Assembly (NCBI GenBank): GCA_964422725.1
Contig: CAYRCC010000047.1
Location: forward strand, 1-15,439
Direction: 5' to 3'
Origin: CAKSNH01 sp964422725
GTDB lineage: Bacteria > Bacillota > Clostridia > UBA1381
Length of the DNA stretch: 15,439 bases
A program made the translations under genes and the position numbers. Shown here piece by piece: positions 7,961 through 15,314 of this stretch (position 1 is its first letter; each line of letters opens with the position of its first letter). Under the pieces are notes generated by a model. It was not told the origin of the DNA. It made no database searches and saw only the letters and a program-made list of their open reading frames with translations.

Positions 7961-8771
7961 CTTGCATACCGTTCCTTGCCGAGTACTCACCGCCTACGTC
8001 CTTACCCAAATCACAGGTGTATACCCATTCTACTCTGTCCCCCGATTTCAGCATACAGCGCGAACAGCCGTAATTGGGAAACTCGCCGTTTACCCTATAC
8101 ATCCACCCCGACAGCTCACCGCAGTCAAACTCATACAAATTGCCTATTCCCTCGATATATGCGCTGTTATAAATCGGCGTGTTCACAAACTCCAAATGTA
8201 TCTTGTTTTGCTTCATCTCGCGCACAAGCACGTTAAACACACTCTCGCCCTCGTTGAAAACAACCTCGCGCTCGGCGTATATTACTCCGTCCGCCGGTAC
8301 AACCGCGCTTTTCGCAGACGTTTTCCCCACAGCATTGTCACACCTCACCGACAGCGTACATACAAGCTCCTTTTTCTCGCTTACCGACGGCGCACTTGCA
8401 GGCACAGTCTGCACAGCACCCCCGTTCGACGGCGGTGCGCTCTGCCTATCGGCACTCTGAGTAAGAGTCGGCGCGGCGGTCGGTTCTGCCGTCGGTGCGG
8501 CGGTCGGTGCAAAAGCCGGCTCTGCCGCCGACTGCGGTACAGGTTCTGTTGTCGGCGCGGAAACAGATTCCGCGGTCGGCTCTGTTGTCGGTGCTAAAGT
8601 CGGCTCTGCCGTCGGCACAGCGGACGAAGCCAAAGTCTGCCCTGTCGGCAAACTCTCGATTTTACCGCTGTTTGTGCTGTCCGTACCGCTGTATAAAAAC
8701 GCACAGACCAATACCGCGGCAGTACATACCGCGGCAATAATTTGTGTTTTATGTTGTTTTATGAAATTCAT
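7953..8771 (-). CDS. Membrane-anchored DUF4430 (transcobalamin beta-like) protein
   Basis: A 272-residue exported protein. Residues 9-28 form a single hydrophobic N-terminal segment after a basic start, acting as a signal anchor; no good lipobox is visible (the residue before C23 is V). Residues about 50-130 are a low-complexity P/T/A/E linker with PTAEPT units. The C-terminal domain (about 134-255) is DUF4430-like: VFNVLVREM, a GIGNLYEFDCGELSGWMYRVNG core (208-229), then YGCSRCMLKSGDRVEWVYT. In the family, this fold resembles the C-terminal beta domain of transcobalamin and intrinsic factor, which closes over cobalamin. It is likely displayed on the outer face of the membrane next to the ECF importer; passing captured corrinoid to the S domain is my inference. 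C236 and C239 form an unusual CxxC. The start overlaps the upstream stop as ATGA, with AAAGGAG at 8782-8788. Confidence 0.85.
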   Translation of the reverse strand: MNFIKQHKTQIIAAVCTAAVLVCAFLYSGTDSTNSGKIESLPTGQTLASSAVPTAEPTLAPTTEPTAESVSAPTTEPVPQSAAEPAFAPTAAPTAEPTAAPTLTQSADRQSAPPSNGGAVQTVPASAPSVSEKKELVCTLSVRCDNAVGKTSAKSAVVPADGVIYAEREVVFNEGESVFNVLVREMKQNKIHLEFVNTPIYNSAYIEGIGNLYEFDCGELSGWMYRVNGEFPNYGCSRCMLKSGDRVEWVYTCDLGKDVGGEYSARNGMQDE

Positions 8772-10324
8772 ATAAGCTGTGCTCCTTTCAGCAGATTATA
8801 CAGCATATCGGCGGCCTGACCTCGTTTCACTGCCGTTTTGGGGTTTATCTGCATTGCGCTCCTGTCCGCAATATTTTTTTCAAAGCAAAACGCAACACTC
8901 GCGCGCGCCCAGACGGAAACATCTGTATAATCGCTAAACTCGGCAAGTATATCCCTTACCGCCGCATCGTCAAGAGTGTCGGTAAGACCGCACAAAAGGG
9001 CTGTTTTTTTCAGTATAACCGACGTCTGCTCCGTTGTGACGGACAAATTCGGCGAAAACTCGCTGTCCGATGTTCCGCTTATAATACCGTAAGCGTATGC
9101 GGTATTCACGAAATCGCAATACCAATCCCCCTGTGCCACATCACAGAACGCACCGCCCGATTTTGCCGGCAGTCCGAGTGCGGACACGATTATAGCGGTA
9201 AATTCGGCTCTTGTGAGAGTTTTTTCCGGCGCAAACGTTCCGTCGCTCATACCGCTTATGACAGCGCGCTCGGCAAGCTCCCTGACAGCTGTTTCATATT
9301 TATGTCCGGAAATATCGGGAAATGTTTTATTCGGATACATTATTTTCGGCGCGGTTATATCGGGATTTCTCCCCGTCACACCGACAAAATCCGCATTCGA
9401 CACCGACACATCACTCATATCAAAAAGCGCGGTTTTGCCCTCCTGTGCCCGTTTCGCACTTACCAGCGCATAAAAGCACTGCTCCGTCGCCATAAGATTT
9501 GAGCTGTCTGTATGCGAAAAACTGCCGTCGCTGTTGCGGAATGAATTTATATTGTCAACAAGCGAATACCCGTTTTTGACAAACCGCGAATCACTGTAGG
9601 GTATGCCGAGTGCCGACAGTGCCGTCAGCACCTGTGCCGCACTTTCAGCCGTCTGCACGCCGTACGACGAATAACCGCCGTTTTCGCTCTGCATTGCCGA
9701 CAGCGTATTAAGCGCACGCTCCGTCGCCGCTTTTACGCTTGGGTCGGATTGATATTTTGAAAGGGCGGTCAGTGCCATTGCGGTCACGTCCGCGTCGGCG
9801 GTTTCGTCGGAATCGGAAAGAGCCCAGCCGCCGCTCGCCTTTTCGCACCGCAAAATATGCGATATGTATTTTCCGCGCACATCGCTGTCGGCGTAATTAC
9901 CGCTGTCAAGCGCGATAAGCGCCCAGACAGCACCGTTTATTCCCTGTTGTATCGTGCTTTCAAAGTCACTCAGCGGAAGAACTATGTTGTAGCCGCCGAC
10001 ATTTTCGGGGTCTTTGCCGATTGCGGTGAGTGCCGTTACGACGCGCGCGTATTCGGTGTACTTGCGCTTATGGAGAACACCGCTTTTTGATTTTACATAG
10101 TTTTCGGCGTTTGTATAATATTTTTCAAAGTAACCGCGCGGCACGTCCGCTCCGCTGCGCGCAAGACCTATAACCGCCCATTCGCCTCCAACCGCGGCAA
10201 CTGACGGGTCGGTTACGGTATTTACGATATAGCCGGCGGTTGCCGACAGGTCATCAACGGCGGCGGTTGCCGCCGTTGATACAAACATAATTAAACATAA
10301 AACTGCCGATATTACTCTTTTCAT
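8768..10324 (-). CDS. SLH-anchored alpha/alpha-toroid surface protein (prenyltransferase/transcobalamin alpha-like)
   Basis: A 518-residue secreted protein. ATG 10324 is chosen because it gives a clean signal peptide (MKRVISAVLCLIMFVSTAATAA), has GAGGAG at 10333-10338 and overlaps the upstream stop as ATGA; the longer frame from 10396 lies inside that gene. Residues about 25-300 carry repeated helical units of the squalene cyclase/prenyltransferase-like toroid: NGAVWALIALDSG (130-142), GGWALSDSDETADADVTAMALTALSKY region (165-191), GGYSSYGVQTAESAAQVLTALSALG region (216-240) and GSFSHTDSSNLMATEQCFYALV region (267-288). The alpha domain of transcobalamin and intrinsic factor uses the same fold. 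Three SLH domains follow (about 335-380, 394-440, 463-513), for non-covalent attachment to cell-wall polymer. It could bind another ligand; a corrinoid role rests on the operon and riboswitch. Confidence 0.85.
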   Translation of the reverse strand: MKRVISAVLCLIMFVSTAATAAVDDLSATAGYIVNTVTDPSVAAVGGEWAVIGLARSGADVPRGYFEKYYTNAENYVKSKSGVLHKRKYTEYARVVTALTAIGKDPENVGGYNIVLPLSDFESTIQQGINGAVWALIALDSGNYADSDVRGKYISHILRCEKASGGWALSDSDETADADVTAMALTALSKYQSDPSVKAATERALNTLSAMQSENGGYSSYGVQTAESAAQVLTALSALGIPYSDSRFVKNGYSLVDNINSFRNSDGSFSHTDSSNLMATEQCFYALVSAKRAQEGKTALFDMSDVSVSNADFVGVTGRNPDITAPKIMYPNKTFPDISGHKYETAVRELAERAVISGMSDGTFAPEKTLTRAEFTAIIVSALGLPAKSGGAFCDVAQGDWYCDFVNTAYAYGIISGTSDSEFSPNLSVTTEQTSVILKKTALLCGLTDTLDDAAVRDILAEFSDYTDVSVWARASVAFCFEKNIADRSAMQINPKTAVKRGQAADMLYNLLKGAQLI

Positions 10325-13300
10325 TCGGAAATCTCCTCGCAAAAACGCATAAGCATAGCCGCAGCCTCGGCACGTGTAGCCGAATCCGCCGGGCAAAGCG
10401 CGCTGTCGGTTTTACCCTTGATAATTCCCGTATCAACCGCCCACTTCATCGCCTCAACAGCATACTCACAAATGCTGTCCGCATCGCTGTATGCAAGCTT
10501 GACATTGCTCGGCGCGGTAAAGTCGGAATGTTTATTCATAAAATATCTGTAGAGAATTGCCGCAAGCTGTTCGCGCGTAATTTCGTCGTCTGTGCCAAAG
10601 CTGTCCTCACTTATTCCGGAAATGATTTTCTCGCTTGCCGCCCATCTTACCGCCTCGGCATACCAGCTGTCCGCGCTCACGTCCTTAAACTGCATTGCAT
10701 AGTTGACAACAGGCTTGTTTTCCATTCTCCAAACCACCGTTACAAGCATTGAACGCGTCATATTCGTCTGCGGTTCAAAGCCTGTGCCCGTACCGGACAT
10801 TAAATCTTTTTTATACGCATACTTTACCGCTTCGTAATACCAATCCTTTGAATTGACATCATTATACGTCTTTTCGGTAAACTCGGCTTTCCCGACTGCA
10901 GTGCCGTTCGGATTTTTAATCGCGCCGTTATCCGATTTGCCGTCAGGTGTCTGTGTCGGTTCGGCTGACGGTGCGGCTGTAGGTGCGGCTGTAGGTGCGG
11001 CTGTAGGTGCGGCTGTAGGTGCGGCTGTAGAAACCGCCGCTGAACCGCCCGATGAACCGCCCGATGAACCTCCGCCTGAAAATCCCGTATTTTCGACTGT
11101 GTAGTCATCTGTGTAGTGGAATATAATCGTGTCGCCGTTTTTAAGTGTCTGTTCGTCCACACCCTTTGTAGAATATTTTCCGTTAAGCAGATACATCCAG
11201 CCCGACAGCTCACCGTTGTCAAACTCGGCAAGTCCTTTGATTTCGCTTATATAGTTGCCGGCATTTTCGTAAGGGATACCGTTTAAGCTGAGCGCCTTTT
11301 CAACGGCATCAATCACACGGCTGCCCTTGTCAAGAGTCAGCTTCGTTCTTGCAACCCACGTTTTAAGATTATTTTTCTTTTTGGTGTGTCTTTCGTTTTT
11401 ATCGGAAATGTTTCCGTGCTTTTCGTCACCGAGGAGAGTGAAGTTTACATAAATTGTTTTCGAGTCCGCACTTGAACCTGAGCCCGAACCGCCCGATTTT
11501 TCTTTCACCTCTATCGGCTGTGCCGGCGTATTTATGCTGTCGGCGGCATTTTTGCCGTTGTAGGTAATTGTCATTTGCGTGTCGGCGGTTTCAAGCTCTC
11601 TGTTCGGTGAATATGAATAATCCACAGTCGGCTCTTTTGTGCCGTTTTCATAGGTAACCGTTACAACCATTCCGCTCGGATTGAAGTTTTCACCCTCGGT
11701 GTAGGTTGTTTTTGACGGCGGCGAGGATATTTCTATCGCCACTGCCTTAGGCTCGGTAACGGTAACCGGAATTTCCGCGCTGAACCCTTTGTAGCTTACG
11801 GTCACCTTCTGCGTGTCCGCCGTCAGAACTTCCGGAGAAACAGTATAATTTGTTGCCGTCTGCACTGACGAGTCCTCGTAAACGGCAGTCACGACAATGC
11901 TTGATTTATCGAATTTTTCGCCGGCAAAATATTCGGTTTTTGCCGAAGCTGTGTCCACCGAAATCGACGAAAGCGGCGAATCCGTCACGCTGACAGGTAT
12001 TTCTATGTCCGGCAAAACACCGAGATAGCCGAGTTTTGCATCGGCATTAAGGTTTGCGCCCTTGCCGTTTTCGTAAGTTATTGCGCGGTGGTTTCCGTAG
12101 GAATCGCCCCAGCCGCTTACATATACGGCACCGCCCGAAAGCGTAAATGTGTCGTATGCGTAATCGCTCGGAACGGTCAAATCCTTATCCTTAACATAGC
12201 TTACCGAACCCCACACATTTTTCTCGGCAAGCACATTTGAAACAGTCTGCGCCTCTGCATTGCCGGCAAAATTGTACTGTGCCGAAAGTGCGCCGACGAG
12301 CTGTCCGTCATAACCGGAAACGTCGGTGTACACCGCATTTGCGCTCATATTGTACACGCCTGCCAATTTATTTGCCGGGTGGTAGAGCTTGTCAAACACA
12401 ATGCTGATATTATCTCCGGTATGCACCGGCTCGCCGTTGTTTACGGTTACCGAAACGCGCTTTGCCGTAATAACCTGATATTCGGCTTTGCCGTCTTTTT
12501 CCACCTTTACTATATTGCGCCCCTCGGTAAGCGGAACGCTGAAATTGCCGCTGCTGTCCGCATCTGCCTTTTCAAATCCGCTAAAAGTAAGCTTATCGCC
12601 GACTGTCGGGTTTGCGATATATACGCTTGTGCCGTCGGTTTCCGGCTTAAAGGTGTAACTGCCGGTTTCTCCGACAAAATATATGCAGTCGTGTTCGCTG
12701 TCGATATAGTCGCCGGACAGCTTTATTTCCGGATTGTTTTTACCTTTGTTTACGGTCATACCGGTTTTTATACCGCTGTCCTCCGCATCAACCGAAACAA
12801 CGAAAACACCTGTGTTTTCCGGATATATCGCGCCGTAGAAATCATCTTCAGCGCCGAAATTCAAGGTCATCGCCTCGTACGTTACAAGCACTATTGCCGT
12901 TCCGCTTTGCTTTGCCGTCAAAACGCCGTTCCCGTCAATTTGCACAACGTCCGACTTTTTGCCGTCAAAACCGATTGCCTCAAAGCTGTAGTCAGGCTCG
13001 ATGAAATAGTTTGCGGTAGTTGAATTTACCGCCTCCCAGCTTCTCAGAGATACTATTTGGAAAGTATCGTCCTTTGCAAGCTTTAAGTAACCCTGCGGAT
13101 TAATGTTAAGATAAATATCCGCAACGTTAAAACCGTTGTTTGATGCGCTGTCGCGGTCAACTGTCGACTTGTCTTTTCCGGACGGCGCAAGCTGTTCGCG
13201 CGTAACCGAAAGCGAGAAATCCTTGGTGTTTTTAAACGTACCGCCGTAGGTTATATAGTTATCGCCGGTTATGCGGTAGTTGTAGGTTGCGTTTTCGTCA

Positions 13301-14181
13301 AGACAGAAGCTGTAAGTTGTGCTGTCGCCGTCGGTGACAGTTTCGACAGGTTCAACGGCGGCAAATTTCACAAAATGGATTTTGCCCTTTGTGCCGACAA
13401 ACAGCTGTGCATCGCTCGGAATTGTTATGTTCGTCTTTGGATGTTCAACCGCGGTAACAACGCATACAGGCGCGGTTATCGCCGTAACGGTCTGCTCGTC
13501 AACCGTTTTCTGTTTGCTTGCCGAAACGATGTATTTTCCCTCGGTATCAAAGGATAAAACCGCTTTTCCCTTTGCATCGGTTACGGCTTGCGTACTTTCG
13601 CCGTTTACGGTTATTGCGGCGTTTTCACACGGCACGAAAGACATATTCCAGTTTTCGTCATAGCTTGCCTGCGAAAGAGTAAGCTCAAGGTCATCGCCGA
13701 CGTATACCTCGGTTTCGTACTTGTTAAACTTTGCATAACTTTCGGTGTCGGGATAGAGATTTTGGTTTATGGAGAAATCTATACAGTCCCCGTTTTTAAT
13801 CTCGTGCGAAACTCCCATAACGGCTTCTTTTGCGCCGTTTACCTGGTAGTTAAAATTACCTGTTTCGTCGCCCCAAAACTTTGTTACATACGCGCCGTAC
13901 TCGCTGACAGATGCCGCATAACCCTCATCGCTTGCACCGTCATAATACGTATCATGCAGAGCGCGGAATGCATCGTCAAGCGTGTAGGAGTCTTTGCCGG
14001 ACAGTGTAACCGGCGCGAGTGTGAGTGAATCGCCGGATTTGTCCGTCAAAAACTCGCCGTACTGCGATACATTCAAAAACGCGGTTATTTCGTCTGCATT
14101 TTGAGCCGATACCGGCATCACTGTCAAGCCGAGCGATAACGCAAGGGTCAACAGCATTGATAAAAATCTTTTAAACCTCAT
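10321..14181 (-). CDS. Large SLH surface protein with two DUF4430-like and two Ig-like domains
   Basis: First gene after the riboswitch, 1286 residues. A signal peptide at 1-26 (cleavage near VSA-QN) leads into a DUF4430-like domain at about 30-142 (FNYQVNGAKEAVMGVSHEIKNGDCIDFSI region). A long beta-rich region of unrecognised domains follows (145-730). Two bacterial Ig-like (Big_3-type) domains lie at about 740-810 and 818-893, each with a YxxGExF...VTYE/AVYE pattern. A second DUF4430 domain occupies about 908-1025 (GLAEFDNGELSGWMYLLNG). A flexible GGS-rich and PTAA-repeat linker (1034-1080) precedes three SLH domains (about 1104-1152, 1164-1212, 1228-1281). RBS AAAGGA is at 14190-14195. It is expected to be wall-attached and to project its beta-type domains outward. 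Binding of corrinoid, alone or paired with the toroid protein of the next gene, is inferred. Confidence 0.88.
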   Translation of the reverse strand: MRFKRFLSMLLTLALSLGLTVMPVSAQNADEITAFLNVSQYGEFLTDKSGDSLTLAPVTLSGKDSYTLDDAFRALHDTYYDGASDEGYAASVSEYGAYVTKFWGDETGNFNYQVNGAKEAVMGVSHEIKNGDCIDFSINQNLYPDTESYAKFNKYETEVYVGDDLELTLSQASYDENWNMSFVPCENAAITVNGESTQAVTDAKGKAVLSFDTEGKYIVSASKQKTVDEQTVTAITAPVCVVTAVEHPKTNITIPSDAQLFVGTKGKIHFVKFAAVEPVETVTDGDSTTYSFCLDENATYNYRITGDNYITYGGTFKNTKDFSLSVTREQLAPSGKDKSTVDRDSASNNGFNVADIYLNINPQGYLKLAKDDTFQIVSLRSWEAVNSTTANYFIEPDYSFEAIGFDGKKSDVVQIDGNGVLTAKQSGTAIVLVTYEAMTLNFGAEDDFYGAIYPENTGVFVVSVDAEDSGIKTGMTVNKGKNNPEIKLSGDYIDSEHDCIYFVGETGSYTFKPETDGTSVYIANPTVGDKLTFSGFEKADADSSGNFSVPLTEGRNIVKVEKDGKAEYQVITAKRVSVTVNNGEPVHTGDNISIVFDKLYHPANKLAGVYNMSANAVYTDVSGYDGQLVGALSAQYNFAGNAEAQTVSNVLAEKNVWGSVSYVKDKDLTVPSDYAYDTFTLSGGAVYVSGWGDSYGNHRAITYENGKGANLNADAKLGYLGVLPDIEIPVSVTDSPLSSISVDTASAKTEYFAGEKFDKSSIVVTAVYEDSSVQTATNYTVSPEVLTADTQKVTVSYKGFSAEIPVTVTEPKAVAIEISSPPSKTTYTEGENFNPSGMVVTVTYENGTKEPTVDYSYSPNRELETADTQMTITYNGKNAADSINTPAQPIEVKEKSGGSGSGSSADSKTIYVNFTLLGDEKHGNISDKNERHTKKKNNLKTWVARTKLTLDKGSRVIDAVEKALSLNGIPYENAGNYISEIKGLAEFDNGELSGWMYLLNGKYSTKGVDEQTLKNGDTIIFHYTDDYTVENTGFSGGGSSGGSSGGSAAVSTAAPTAAPTAAPTAAPTAAPSAEPTQTPDGKSDNGAIKNPNGTAVGKAEFTEKTYNDVNSKDWYYEAVKYAYKKDLMSGTGTGFEPQTNMTRSMLVTVVWRMENKPVVNYAMQFKDVSADSWYAEAVRWAASEKIISGISEDSFGTDDEITREQLAAILYRYFMNKHSDFTAPSNVKLAYSDADSICEYAVEAMKWAVDTGIIKGKTDSALCPADSATRAEAAAMLMRFCEEISE
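10333..10338 (-). promoter_or_regulatory. Ribosome binding site fixing the toroid-protein start
   Basis: GAGGAG on the minus strand, eight bases before ATG 10324 and inside the 3' end of the preceding gene. It decides for the internal start that yields a normal signal peptide over the longer frame from 10396. Confidence 0.75.
10970..11029 (-). repeat. Five exact 12-bp tandem repeats coding a PTAA linker
   Basis: The 12-mer GGTGCGGCTGTA (as read on the + strand) occurs five times without a mismatch: 10970, 10982, 10994, 11006 and 11018. On the coding strand it gives the PTAA linker before the SLH domains. Two exact copies of a second 12-mer, GAACCGCCCGAT, lie just beyond at 11042-11065 and code the serine-glycine linker. 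Unit length is a multiple of three, so copy-number slippage would change linker length without a frameshift. Confidence 0.95.
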
Positions 14182-14253
14182 TTTAATTGTCCTTTCTCAA
14201 AGCAGTATTTTGGATAGAAATATTAAGAAAATCACCTCCGTACCGCAGACAAT

Positions 14254-14286
14254 AAAAAAAGCTGCGGCAATTATAATCACCACAGC
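14254..14286 (-). terminator. Intrinsic terminator of the cobalamin riboswitch expression platform
   Basis: Read on the minus strand, GCTGTGG (14286-14280) pairs with CCGCAGC (14267-14261) through seven base pairs including one G-U, with a 12-base loop, and is followed directly by seven T (14260-14254) and TATT. It lies between the aptamer and the first gene, about 115 bases past the B12 box and 73 bases before ATG 14181. It should stop transcription when cobalamin is bound. Confidence 0.75.
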
Positions 14287-14300
14287 AGAGTTTTTCTGTG
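14281..14300 (-). promoter_or_regulatory. Candidate antiterminator hairpin
   Basis: CACAG (14300-14296, minus-strand reading) can pair with CTGTG (14285-14281), which is part of the 5' arm of the terminator at 14254-14286. The two hairpins cannot form together, as expected for an expression platform. The stem is only five base pairs, so other antiterminator pairings with the region 14300-14390 are possible. Confidence 0.4.
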
Positions 14301-14392
14301 TCACCACAAATTGCTCGGCAAACAAACGCATAACAAAAGTCTGCGCCAACCGACCAAAACTGCCGTTCCTATACAAAACGTACCTGCGAAAC

Positions 14393-14557
14393 GGCATCAA
14401 AGCAGGTCTTCTGACTCGTGCCTTAACGCTTATACTCTGCCTTCTCAGTTTCCCAATGACTGACTTTCGTCAACGAATATAAGCAAAACACATACAGCGA
14501 CTGGTATCGTTCGGGATTCACACCCGATTCCCTTTTCACCGACTGCAACCCCAACAT
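14393..14557 (-). ncRNA. Cobalamin (B12) riboswitch aptamer
   Basis: On the minus strand the conserved elements appear in the correct order. The first is AGGGAATCGGGTGTGAATCC, followed by an ACGATACCAGTCGCTGTA stretch, the consensus-type P3/P4 core. A closing stem GCTTATA/TATAAGC then encloses GTCATTGGG...GAGAAGGC, the P6-region counterpart of the family's GCCACTG...GGGAAGGC. The last is the B12 box AGTCAGAAGACCTGC at 14416-14402. The peripheral arm suggests the large adenosylcobalamin-type class. The exact ends are approximate. The element is followed by a terminator and the 1286-residue surface-protein gene, so the whole five-gene operon is predicted to be repressed by cobalamin. I found no convincing -35/-10 pair just upstream. 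Confidence 0.93.
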
Positions 14558-14655
14558 CACAGCCGACACTTTGTGTGAAATATTAATAATATGTCCGAAT
14601 AAACAGTTATGCGCTTGCTTTGCAAAATATGCATACCTGAACTCGGACACTAAAG

Positions 14656-14942
14656 CTCAAAGCCGAAAATATCGGCTTTGAGGCTGTCGACAGTTTTGTC
14701 GACAGCCTTTCAAAAAAGTGATTTTCATCACTTTTTTGAGTTCTACGGCAAGTAAAAATCAAAAGTTCCGGTGTTTGGATTTTGCTTTGCAAAATCCGAA
14801 ACTTTTGATTTTAAGCCATTTCTGACGTACACGCCGTCAGAAATGATTTTATTTGAGGCTGCCGCCTCAAGCTCCGCCGAATAAGGCAGACAAACTCAAA
14901 AATGAGTTTGTCTACAGTATGAAAGCCGAAAATATCGGCTTT
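14656..14942. repeat. Tandem series of palindromes between divergent transcription units
   Basis: About 290 non-coding bases made almost wholly of consecutive inverted repeats. Stems: 14656-14666/14672-14682 (CTCAAAGCCGA); 14681-14691/14698-14708 (AGGCTGTCGAC); 14711-14722/14727-14738 (CAAAAAAGTGAT); a nested pair 14755-14767/14800-14812 with 14777-14785/14789-14797 (GGATTTTGC); 14817-14827/14835-14845 (CATTTCTGACG); 14853-14859/14864-14870 (TTGAGGC); 14888-14898/14903-14913 (AGACAAACTCA); and 14922-14929/14935-14942 (AAAGCCGA). The last palindrome repeats the first as a 22-base identical block (14659-14680 and 14922-14943). The flanking units diverge (riboswitch operon to the left, tRNA to the right), so these are not ordinary gene-end terminators. 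No ORF here is credible. The remaining stretch 14946-15062 is AT-rich and shows nothing I recognise. Confidence 0.8.
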
Positions 14943-15062
14943 GTCAATATTTTACCATACAATTCAGGGCAAGTCAATTGTACACTATGCGTATATTTGG
15001 ATTTAATTGTAAGCGGTTATTAACGGATTTTATAAAAAATTCAAAAAAGCAAAAAAAATATG

Positions 15063-15091
15063 TTGACAAACGCACCGCGGCGTGTTATAAT
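15063..15091 (+). promoter_or_regulatory. Consensus sigma-A promoter for tRNA-fMet
   Basis: A perfect -35 TTGACA (15063-15068) and a perfect -10 TATAAT (15086-15091) are separated by the optimal 17 bases. Transcription would start near 15098, about 24 bases before the mature tRNA. Such a full-consensus promoter fits a strongly expressed stable RNA. Confidence 0.92.
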
Positions 15092-15121
15092 AATCAAGTA
15101 TTCAGCGAACAGACTTAATAT

Positions 15122-15198
<77 letters not shown>

Positions 15199-15203
15199 AA
15201 TCG

Positions 15204-15229
15204 GAACAGGCACTGCCTGTTCTTTTTTT
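15204..15229 (+). terminator. Rho-independent terminator of tRNA-fMet
   Basis: GAACAGGC (15204-15211) pairs perfectly with GCCTGTTC (15215-15222) over a 3-base loop and is followed by seven T (15223-15229), five bases after the tRNA CCA end. Confidence 0.92.
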
Positions 15230-15261
15230 GCGTTTCGGGCAACGCCCCTTACCGCCAAATT

Positions 15262-15314
15262 TGCGGTTACCGCAACATCAGCGGTTGACGAAACGTCAGC
15301 GGTTTGCGCAAGCG
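15262..15314. repeat. Intergenic repeat copy B at right edge
   Basis: Contains the 24-base block at 15269-15292 and the 12-mer TTTGCGCAAGCG at 15303-15314, both shared with the region upstream of pheS (63-86 and 98-109), with a 10-base divergent gap in place of 11. Upstream, 15238-15256 (GGGCAACGCCCCTTACCGCC-like) also echoes sequence near 138-152 and the hairpin after pheT. The remaining bases to 15439 hold no credible gene or RNA that I can identify. Confidence 0.6.

Noticed and set aside
7953..8771. Lipoprotein reading of the membrane-anchored DUF4430 protein
   Set aside because: Cysteines 16 and 23 lie in the hydrophobic segment, but each is preceded by valine rather than G, A or S, so a lipobox is not supported.
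12379..13023. A 214-residue plus-strand frame opposite the large surface protein
   Set aside because: It lies antisense inside a gene with signal peptide, domains and anchors that are clearly real; no ribosome binding site or domain is visible.
14197..14400. A 67-residue minus-strand frame with a hydrophobic C-terminal half, between riboswitch and first gene
   Set aside because: Its start lies next to the B12 box, it has no ribosome binding site, and it runs through the terminator; the hydrophobicity comes from T-rich structured leader sequence.
14656..14942. Possible CRISPR array
   Set aside because: The palindromes differ from one another, spacing is irregular, only one 22-base unit recurs, and no cas genes are present.
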